NCBI GenBank assembly: GCA_002383375.1
Contig: DFYR01000056.1
Span: 203 to 5,860 of the forward strand
Source of the DNA: Spirochaetaceae bacterium UBA4077
GTDB lineage: Bacteria > Spirochaetota > Spirochaetia > Treponematales > Rectinemataceae
Length of the DNA stretch: 5,658 bases
Direction of reading: 5' to 3'
Under the pieces are notes generated by a model. It was not told the origin of the DNA, ran no database searches, and saw only the letters and a list, made by a program, of their open reading frames with translations. Position numbers and translations under genes: made by a program. Positions 1 through 4,202 of this stretch are shown piece by piece. Position 1 is the stretch's first letter. Each line of letters begins with the position of its first letter.

Positions 1-111
1 ACCAAGGTGAGGGCCAGGCTGGAAGCCCGGATCGCCAAGGACGGCAGCGCCTCGGGTCCGGACGTAGTAAAACCGGGGACCTCGGGGTATACGGCTCCGG
101 CGGGAGATTGA
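1..111 (+). CDS. argG: Probable argininosuccinate synthase, C-terminal end (partial)
   Basis: Frame 1 is open from the first base and ends in TGA at 109-111, giving the last 36 residues of a protein that begins upstream. The visible part starts TKVRARLEARIAKDG and ends GYTAPAGD. Many argininosuccinate synthases end with a GLP-x-KVRA-type segment soon after the conserved DAEGFI region, and the TKVRARLE stretch fits that. The tail after it is a little longer than usual and looks disordered (Gly, Ser and Pro rich). ArgG joins citrulline and aspartate using ATP to make argininosuccinate, the substrate of the ArgH encoded just downstream. The argG-argH pairing is common and is the main support. 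No catalytic residue lies in the visible part, so the name rests on a short tail plus context. Confidence 0.68.
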   Translation, partial: TKVRARLEARIAKDGSASGPDVVKPGTSGYTAPAGD

Positions 112-126
112 CCGGGAGGTAGTTCC

Positions 127-143
127 GCGGGCCTTTTGGCCGC
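127..143 (+). other. Small GGCC-TTTT-GGCC hairpin in the argG-argH gap
   Basis: GGCC at 130-133 pairs with GGCC at 138-141 around a TTTT loop. With a one-base bulge at 129 the stem extends by GC/GC at 127-128 and 142-143. It sits two bases before the much stronger hairpin at 146-180. On its own it is short and may mean little, but it makes the gap a run of two adjacent stem-loops. Confidence 0.3.
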
Positions 144-145
144 AT

Positions 146-187
146 GAGGCGCCGCAGCCCTGGACGGGCTGCGGCGCCTCTCTTTAT
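146..187 (+). terminator. Perfect 15-bp hairpin, terminator or attenuator before argH
   Basis: GAGGCGCCGCAGCCC at 146-160 is the exact reverse complement of 166-180, around a 5-nt loop (TGGAC). The stem is very GC-rich and is followed by TCTTTAT (181-187), a modest T-rich tail, so it resembles an intrinsic terminator read in the + direction. The other side of the stem has no T-run for the - strand. It lies 35 bp after the argG stop and ends about 20 bp before the argH start. That leaves almost no room for a separate argH promoter, so partial read-through, attenuation or an mRNA-processing and stability role is as likely as a full stop. The structure is certain from sequence; the function is inferred. 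Confidence 0.72.
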
Positions 188-208
188 CATGGGAAAAGAG
201 GTTTTACG

Positions 209-1651
209 ATGGCAAAACTATGGCAAGGCGGAGCGGCAGCCGGGGGACTCGCCCCGGAGGTCGAGGTTTTTCTATCTTCCTTATCGATCGATACGAAGCT
301 ACTGGACGAGGATCTCCAGGGTTCGATAGCACATGCGGCCATGCTGGGAGAGCAGGGCATTTTAAGCGAGAAGGATTCCCTGGATATCGTGGGCTGCCTG
401 AAGGCGATGCGGGAAGAGGCGGCTTCGGGCAGGCTCTCCCCAGACCCAGAGAGCGAGGATATCCATAGTTTTATCGAGGCCGAGCTTACCCGGCGCCTGG
501 GCGAGGCGGGAAAAGCCGTCCATGCCGCCAGGAGCAGGAACGACCAGGTGGCCACCGCCTTCAGGCTCTACGTCGTAAAGGCCTTCGACCGGACCGAGAC
601 TGCGACGCTTTCCGCCATCGAGGCGATACTTCGACTGGCCGAAGACCATACCGAGAGCCTGATGCCTGGCTATACCCATCTTCAGCGGGCCCAGCCCATA
701 ACCCTGGCCCATCATCTATTGGCCTGGGGCGCGGCCTTGGAGCGCGATGCCTCCCGGTTCAGGGACGGGCGGGCCAGGGCTGACGAATGCCCCCTGGGCT
801 CGGGAGCCCTGGCGGGTTCCGGTCTGCCGATCGATAGGGAAAAAACCGCGGCTGCCCTGGGATTCGCCCGCCCTTCGCGCAATACCATGGACGCGGTGGC
901 GGACAGGGATGCCTGCGTAGAGTACGGCTCCGCCTGCGCCAGCCTGATGGTACACCTATCGAGGGCTTGCGAGGACATAGCCCTCTGGGCATCCAGCGAA
1001 TACGGCTTCGTGAAGGTCGGCGACTCGGCCAGCACGGGCTCATCCATAATGCCGCAAAAGCGCAATCCGGACCCTGCGGAGCTCATCCGCGGCAAGAGCG
1101 CCAGGGTTTTCGGCAACCTGCAGGCTCTCCTGGTGCTTCAAAAAGGCCTCGCCTACGCCTACAACCGCGACCTGCAGGAGGACAAGGAATTGTTCTTCGA
1201 CCTGGAGGCCACGACGCTTGCTTCCCTGAAAGTGTTCTCGGCCTTGGTCGGCGCTCTCGAGCCTCGCAAGGAAAAAATGCGGAAGGCCTTGGACGAGGGC
1301 TTCCTCGAGGCTACCGACGTGGCCGAGTATCTGGTGCTGAAGGGCGTCCCCTTCAGGACCGCCTATCAGGCGGCGAAGGCGCTGGTGCAGCGCTGCCTGG
1401 CCATGGGGCTGCGGCTGGGACAGCTCGGCGCCCCGGATGTCGTGGCGGAGAGCGGAGTCTTTGCCGAGGCTGGCGTTTCCTGGCGGGAGCTCCAAGCGTA
1501 TCTGGAGCCTGAAGCCTGCGTCGCCCGGAGGAACCAGACCGGCGGGCCGGCACCCGCGAGGACAAGGGAGGAAATTCGTCGCTTGAGGCTCGCGGCAGGC
1601 CGGAGGTTGGACCAACTGCGATCCGGGTCCCTGGATGGAAGGGCGAAATAG
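209..1651 (+). CDS. argH: Argininosuccinate lyase
   Basis: Last step of arginine synthesis: splits argininosuccinate into arginine and fumarate in the cytoplasm, normally as a homotetramer of the fumarase/aspartase superfamily. The 480-aa product is slightly longer than the usual ~460. Visible family blocks: GSIAHAAMLGEQGILS (38-53), HAARSRNDQV (105-114), GYTHLQRAQP (154-163) with the Thr-His pair at 156-157, and the superfamily signature GSSIMPQKRNP (277-287) on the loop carrying the catalytic serine. ATDVAEYLVLKGVPFR (368-383) and a late R-x-x-TGGPAP block are also present. The ATG at 209 has AGAGG at 197-201 and gives the expected MAKLW start. Some usually constant positions differ: MAKLWQGG replaces the common LWGGRF, HAAR replaces HTGR or HTAR, and PFRTAY replaces PFRxAH. 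All catalytic blocks are intact, so I expect an active enzyme of a divergent branch. Its last 17 bases overlap the next gene. Confidence 0.96.
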   Translation: MAKLWQGGAAAGGLAPEVEVFLSSLSIDTKLLDEDLQGSIAHAAMLGEQGILSEKDSLDIVGCLKAMREEAASGRLSPDPESEDIHSFIEAELTRRLGEAGKAVHAARSRNDQVATAFRLYVVKAFDRTETATLSAIEAILRLAEDHTESLMPGYTHLQRAQPITLAHHLLAWGAALERDASRFRDGRARADECPLGSGALAGSGLPIDREKTAAALGFARPSRNTMDAVADRDACVEYGSACASLMVHLSRACEDIALWASSEYGFVKVGDSASTGSSIMPQKRNPDPAELIRGKSARVFGNLQALLVLQKGLAYAYNRDLQEDKELFFDLEATTLASLKVFSALVGALEPRKEKMRKALDEGFLEATDVAEYLVLKGVPFRTAYQAAKALVQRCLAMGLRLGQLGAPDVVAESGVFAEAGVSWRELQAYLEPEACVARRNQTGGPAPARTREEIRRLRLAAGRRLDQLRSGSLDGRAK

Positions 1652-2276
1652 GGCGCCGTCCTACCCCTGCATACTTTTAGCCGCCGGGGCGGGACTGCGG
1701 ATGGGGAGCTTCTCTAAGCTGCTGCTTCCCCTGGGCGGAGAAACCGTCGTCGCCCGGGCGGTCCGGGCGGCTATCGAATCCTGCGATCCGGTCATCGTCG
1801 TGATCGGGAAGGAGGGCGAGTCGCTTAGGGAAGACCTCGAACGGAAAAGCTTTTCCGGAGGAAAGCTGATCTTCGCGCCTAACCCGAAATGGGCCGAAGG
1901 CCGCGTCGGCTCGCTCAAGACCGGGATAAAAGCCTTGGGAAAGACTCCCGAGGGTTTTTTTCTGGCCCACGCGGATATGCCCTTCGTGGATTCTGGCGTC
2001 TACAGGTCGCTGGGAGAGGCGGCGGCCGCGCGCAGGGCCGCCGGATTACCACCTGCCCTGCTGTTCCCCTCGATACATGGGAAAAGAGGGCATCCGGTTT
2101 TTTTCCCCTTTGCCTTCGCTACGAAACTCCTGGAGTCCGAGGAGTCGGAGAGTCTCAAAACCACCGTCGGCGCGCTTGATCAAGCCTGTGTGGAGACGAC
2201 CTGCGAAGGGATCCTCGAAGACATCGACAGCCCGGAGGATTACGAAATGCTCCTGGCAAAATACCACCAGACCTGA
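1635..2276 (+). CDS. MobA/MocA-like nucleotidyltransferase (NTP_transf_3 fold)
   Basis: Cytoplasmic protein of 213 aa with the glycosyltransferase-A-like nucleotidyltransferase fold. The N-terminal nucleotide-binding loop LAAGAGLRMG (15-24) is followed by a lysine at 28 in SKLLLPLGG, the classic LAAGxSxRMGxxK pattern. NPKWAEGRVGSLKTGI (83-98) matches the N-x-x-W-x-x-G-x-x-x-SL-x-x-G block of the MocA group. ADMPF (113-117) supplies the metal-binding Asp, GHP (152-154) is typical of MocA-like enzymes, and DIDSPEDY (196-203) is the usual C-terminal motif. MocA and MobA attach CMP or GMP to molybdopterin, but many relatives have other or unknown substrates, and no molybdenum-enzyme gene is visible here. 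The ATG lies inside argH in another frame, overlapping it by 17 bp. I see no strong ribosome-binding site, so translation is probably coupled to argH. No other start precedes the conserved loop. The fold is sure; the substrate is not. Confidence 0.88.
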   Translation: MEGRNRAPSYPCILLAAGAGLRMGSFSKLLLPLGGETVVARAVRAAIESCDPVIVVIGKEGESLREDLERKSFSGGKLIFAPNPKWAEGRVGSLKTGIKALGKTPEGFFLAHADMPFVDSGVYRSLGEAAAARRAAGLPPALLFPSIHGKRGHPVFFPFAFATKLLESEESESLKTTVGALDQACVETTCEGILEDIDSPEDYEMLLAKYHQT

Positions 2277-2298
2277 GGCGCCGAATAGCCGGACGAAA

Positions 2299-2303
2299 AA
2301 GGA
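2299..2303 (+). promoter_or_regulatory. Ribosome-binding site fixing the ybaK start
   Basis: AAGGA sits 7 nt before the ATG at 2311. The frame stays open back to an ATG at 2077, but that upstream part lies inside the nucleotidyltransferase gene and does not resemble YbaK. This site and the family length select 2311 as the start. Confidence 0.75.
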
Positions 2304-2310
2304 CCAAACG

Positions 2311-2790
2311 ATGGGCAGGGCTTTAGAAAAAACCAACGCCGTGCGGCTCGCTGAAAGCCAGGGCGTCTCCTTCACGCTGCTCAGCTATTCCGTGGACGAG
2401 GACCTTTCGGCCGCCCACGCGGCCAGGCTGCTCAACATCGATCTGGACCGCATTTTCAAGACGATCCTCGTCGTCGGTGAACGGAAGGGACCTTTCGTCT
2501 GCGTAATTCCCGGCTCCTGCGAGATAGACTTTAAGAAGGCTGCCGCGGCGATAGGGGACAAATCCTGCGCGCTGCTGCCGCTCAAGGAACTGGAACCTTT
2601 AACCGGCTACCAGCGGGGAGGCTGTTCGCCCCTGGGCATGAAAAAAAAGCTGACTACTTTCCTGGACGAGACATCTTCGCTTTTCGACTTGATTTCCGTG
2701 AGCGCAGGACGCCGGGGGCTCCAGATGCTCCTCTCGCCCGGGGACTTGATCGCGCTCAGCGGCGCGAGCCTGGCCGATCTTATCAGGTAG
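2311..2790 (+). CDS. ybaK: Cys-tRNA(Pro)/Cys-tRNA(Cys) deacylase, YbaK/EbsC family
   Basis: Product of 159 aa, the usual size of a stand-alone YbaK. The family edits mischarged tRNA in trans: it hydrolyses Cys-tRNA(Pro) made in error by prolyl-tRNA synthetase, and E. coli YbaK is the reference. Seen here: RIFKTILVV (47-55) with the conserved lysine K50 that YbaK needs for activity; TGYQRGGCSPLGMKKKL (98-114), the hallmark Gly-rich Ser-Pro-x-Gly block; and VSAGRRGLQMLLSPGDLI (130-147), the conserved C-terminal motif. The N-terminal half keeps the pattern H-x-A-x-x-L preceding the lysine. It follows the nucleotidyltransferase by 34 bp and is probably on the same transcript. I see no clear terminator after it. 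A related editing specificity (ProXp-type) cannot be ruled out from sequence, but the motifs favour YbaK over the INS/ProX branch. Confidence 0.94.
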   Translation: MGRALEKTNAVRLAESQGVSFTLLSYSVDEDLSAAHAARLLNIDLDRIFKTILVVGERKGPFVCVIPGSCEIDFKKAAAAIGDKSCALLPLKELEPLTGYQRGGCSPLGMKKKLTTFLDETSSLFDLISVSAGRRGLQMLLSPGDLIALSGASLADLIR

Positions 2791-2849
2791 GTCTTCTGCA
2801 TACCAAGGCTTCGCGAAAGGGGGCACGGTGAAGAATCCTTTGCTATTGC

Positions 2850-2863
2850 TGAATAAATATGCA
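2850..2863 (+). promoter_or_regulatory. ARG-box-like site upstream of carA
   Basis: TGAATAAATATGCA differs at one base from the E. coli-type ARG-box core TGAAT-WWWW-ATTCA (ATGCA in place of ATTCA). It lies about 40 bp before the -35 element of the carA promoter candidate. TGAATAAA recurs at 2904-2911 and, inverted, at 2929-2936. Arginine control of carAB through ArgR is well known in enterobacteria. Assigning it here is inference, since no argR gene is in the window. Confidence 0.45.
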
Positions 2864-2877
2864 AAAAATATGCAAAA
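2856..2877 (+). repeat. Two exact tandem 11-bp repeats with phased A-tracts
   Basis: AATATGCAAAA occurs at 2856-2866 and again at 2867-2877, back to back. The unit is about one helical turn, so the A-runs (2863-2868 and 2874-2878) fall on the same face of the helix, a pattern known to bend DNA. The 31 bases at 2850-2880 contain only five G or C, in sharp contrast with the GC-rich flanks. This could be a bent upstream promoter element, a protein-binding site, or both. Confidence 0.6.
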
Positions 2878-2902
2878 ATTTCGGGAAAAGCAGGGGATCC
2901 AC

Positions 2903-2931
2903 TTGAATAAACCCGCACGGAACGCTACTTT
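2903..2931 (+). promoter_or_regulatory. Candidate sigma70-type promoter for carAB
   Basis: TTGAAT (2903-2908) as the -35 element and TACTTT (2926-2931) as the -10 element are separated by exactly 17 bp. The -35 keeps the important TTGA. The -10 keeps TA at the start and the final T. Transcription would begin near 2938, giving a leader of about 120 nt before carA. The AT-rich block upstream and the lack of any other gene start nearby support it. It is a prediction from pattern alone. Confidence 0.5.
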
Positions 2932-2937
2932 ATTCAA
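2903..2937 (+). promoter_or_regulatory. Inverted repeat TTGAATAAA...TTTATTCAA over the carA promoter
   Basis: TTGAATAAA (2903-2911) and TTTATTCAA (2929-2937) are perfect 9-bp inverted copies separated by 17 bp. One arm covers the -35 element and the other covers the -10 and the likely start point. A dimeric or hexameric repressor bound to both arms would block RNA polymerase. The arm sequence is the same TGAATAAA seen at 2850, so one regulator may use all three. An RNA hairpin is less likely because the stem is AT-rich and most of it lies upstream of the start site. Confidence 0.55.
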
Positions 2938-2972
2938 AATTCGCCATACAGCTCGAGTGCCGCCTTGCCCTA

Positions 2973-3000
2973 CGCCTGGAGGCGCAGCCTAAACCTAGGC
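2973..3000 (+). other. Two short stem-loops in the carA leader
   Basis: CGCC (2973-2976) pairs with GGCG (2981-2984) around TGGA, and GCCTA (2987-2991) pairs with TAGGC (2996-3000) around AACC. Neither has a T-run after it, so they are not an intrinsic terminator as drawn. They may be chance structures in GC-rich sequence or part of a leader fold. Confidence 0.25.
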
Positions 3001-3029
3001 CTTGGCTCGGTAAGCGGAAGAAGGCCAGC

Positions 3030-3050
3030 ATGGCGATAGTCCTGACCTAA
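3030..3050 (+). CDS. Possible six-codon leader peptide (MAIVLT) before carA
   Basis: ATG at 3030 opens six codons and stops at TAA 3048-3050. AAGAAGG at 3018-3024 is a plausible ribosome-binding site 5 nt before it. The stop codon is part of the carA Shine-Dalgarno TAAGGAG, so a ribosome ending here would cover the carA start region. It has no arginine or pyrimidine-sensing codon run. An ORF this short can arise by chance, so treat it as a candidate. Confidence 0.22.
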   Translation: MAIVLT

Positions 3051-3054
3051 GGAG
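3048..3054 (+). promoter_or_regulatory. Strong Shine-Dalgarno for carA
   Basis: TAAGGAG is a perfect match to the anti-Shine-Dalgarno, 5 nt before the ATG at 3060. It is the best ribosome-binding site in the window and fixes the carA start. Its first three bases are also the stop codon of the small candidate leader ORF. Confidence 0.85.
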
Positions 3055-3059
3055 ATACC

Positions 3060-4202
3060 ATGGGATCCACCAAGCGCGCGGCTGCGCTTATTCTGGAAGA
3101 TGGCAGCGAATTCAGGGGCCAGGCGTTCGGCGCCTTGCATCCTTCTTCGGGAGAAGTCGTCTTTTCCACTGGCATGGTCGGGTATCCCCAGTCTCTCACC
3201 GATCCTTCTTACAGAGGTCAAATTCTCGTCCTCACCTATCCCCTGGTGGGCAACTACGGAGTTCCGGCGCTGAAGTTCGACCGCTACGGCATACCCTTGG
3301 ATTTCGAGTCCGAAAAAATCCAGGTTTCCGGCCTGGTGATCTCGGAGCTCAGCCAGGAGCCAAGCCATTTCAGCGCCAAGCGAAGCCTATCAGCCTGGAT
3401 GGAGGAGGAGGGGATTCCAGGAATCACCGGAATCGATACCAGAGCCCTCACCCAGGCGCTCCGGGAGCGGGGCGTCATGAAGGGAAGAATCGTCATGGAC
3501 AGCCCTACGGCCGCCAGGCGACGCGCCGAAGAGGATGACAGCAGCGCGGACCCGGATACCAACGAAGCGCATCCCGTCGCCGAAGTCTCCTGCGCCGCGC
3601 CCAAGCTATACAAGACAAATCCCGATGGCCCCACCATCGCGCTGATCGATTGCGGGGTCAAGGCCAATATCCTCAGGATCATGCTGGACAAAAAGGCGAA
3701 TATCCTCCGCCTCCCCTGGGACAGCGACCTCAGGGGCATCGAGTGCGACGGCATATTCATCTCCAACGGCCCGGGAGACCCCAAGGCCTGCACCAAGACC
3801 ATAGCCTCGGTGCGGCGCGCCCTCCAGGGCGATGCCCCTATCTTCGGCATCTGTCTTGGAAACCAGATACTCGCTCTGGCGGCGGGAGCCGATACCTACA
3901 AGCTGCCCTACGGGCACAGGGGACAGAACCAGCCAGCCCTGGAGGTAGGGAGCAAGCGATGCTTCATGACCAGCCAGAACCATGGCTATGCGGTCAGGGA
4001 AGAGAGCATTCCCCACGGCTGGTCGCCTTGGTTCGTCAATGCCAATGACGGCACGATCGAAGGCCTGTGCTCCCAACGCAAAGCCTTCAGCGCCGTCCAG
4101 TTCCATCCCGAAGGCTGTCCCGGCCCCCGGGACACCCAGTTCCTCCTGGAAGCCTTCATCGCCCAGGCCGCGGAGCACGCCAGCCATCGGAGAAAAGCAT
4201 GA
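3060..4202 (+). CDS. carA: Carbamoyl-phosphate synthase small (glutaminase) subunit
   Basis: The 380-aa glutamine amidotransferase subunit hydrolyses glutamine and passes ammonia through a tunnel to CarB. The N-terminal CarA-specific domain is seen in VVFSTGMVGYPQSLTDPSY (33-51), YPLVGNYGVP (60-69) and GIDTRALTQALRERG (124-138). The class I glutaminase domain runs from about 190 to the end: IDCGVKANILR (196-206), NGPGDP (236-241), the nucleophile Cys265 in GICLGNQ, QNHGYAV (306-312), and the catalytic His349 and Glu351 in QFHPEG. The catalytic triad is complete. GICLGNQ (usual GICLGHQ), GHRGQNQP, NDGTIEGL and QFHPEG follow the form found in Bacteroidetes rather than in E. coli, matching the type of the CarB downstream. 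The stop overlaps the carB start as ATGA. Expression probably comes from the promoter candidate about 120 nt upstream. Confidence 0.97.
   Translation: MGSTKRAAALILEDGSEFRGQAFGALHPSSGEVVFSTGMVGYPQSLTDPSYRGQILVLTYPLVGNYGVPALKFDRYGIPLDFESEKIQVSGLVISELSQEPSHFSAKRSLSAWMEEEGIPGITGIDTRALTQALRERGVMKGRIVMDSPTAARRRAEEDDSSADPDTNEAHPVAEVSCAAPKLYKTNPDGPTIALIDCGVKANILRIMLDKKANILRLPWDSDLRGIECDGIFISNGPGDPKACTKTIASVRRALQGDAPIFGICLGNQILALAAGADTYKLPYGHRGQNQPALEVGSKRCFMTSQNHGYAVREESIPHGWSPWFVNANDGTIEGLCSQRKAFSAVQFHPEGCPGPRDTQFLLEAFIAQAAEHASHRRKA

Noticed and set aside
188..201. CATGGGAAAAGAGG shared between 188-201 and 2076-2089
   Set aside because: A 14-base match, once in the argH leader and once inside the nucleotidyltransferase coding sequence. 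There is no further similarity on either side, so it is most likely chance.
967..1512. Alternative + strand frame inside argH (181 codons)
   Set aside because: It is a Gly/Arg-rich shadow of argH in another frame with no motif and no ribosome-binding site.
2077..2310. Upstream extension of the ybaK frame to an ATG at 2077
   Set aside because: The added 78 residues lie inside the nucleotidyltransferase gene, are basic and Ser-rich without YbaK similarity, and a good ribosome-binding site precedes the ATG at 2311.
2846..2874. Second possible promoter upstream (TTGCTG, 17 bp, TATGCA), by analogy with the two carAB promoters of E. coli
   Set aside because: Only three of six bases match in each element, and it overlaps the AT-rich repeats, where such matches are expected by chance.
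2828..2992. 54-codon GTG-started frame in the ybaK-carA gap (MKNPLLLLNKYAK...)
   Set aside because: It has an AGGGGG sequence upstream, but it runs through the AT-rich repeats, the promoter candidate and the inverted repeat. Its codons (AAT, AAA, TTA, CTA) are unlike the neighbouring genes and no family is recognised. Non-coding regulatory DNA explains it better.
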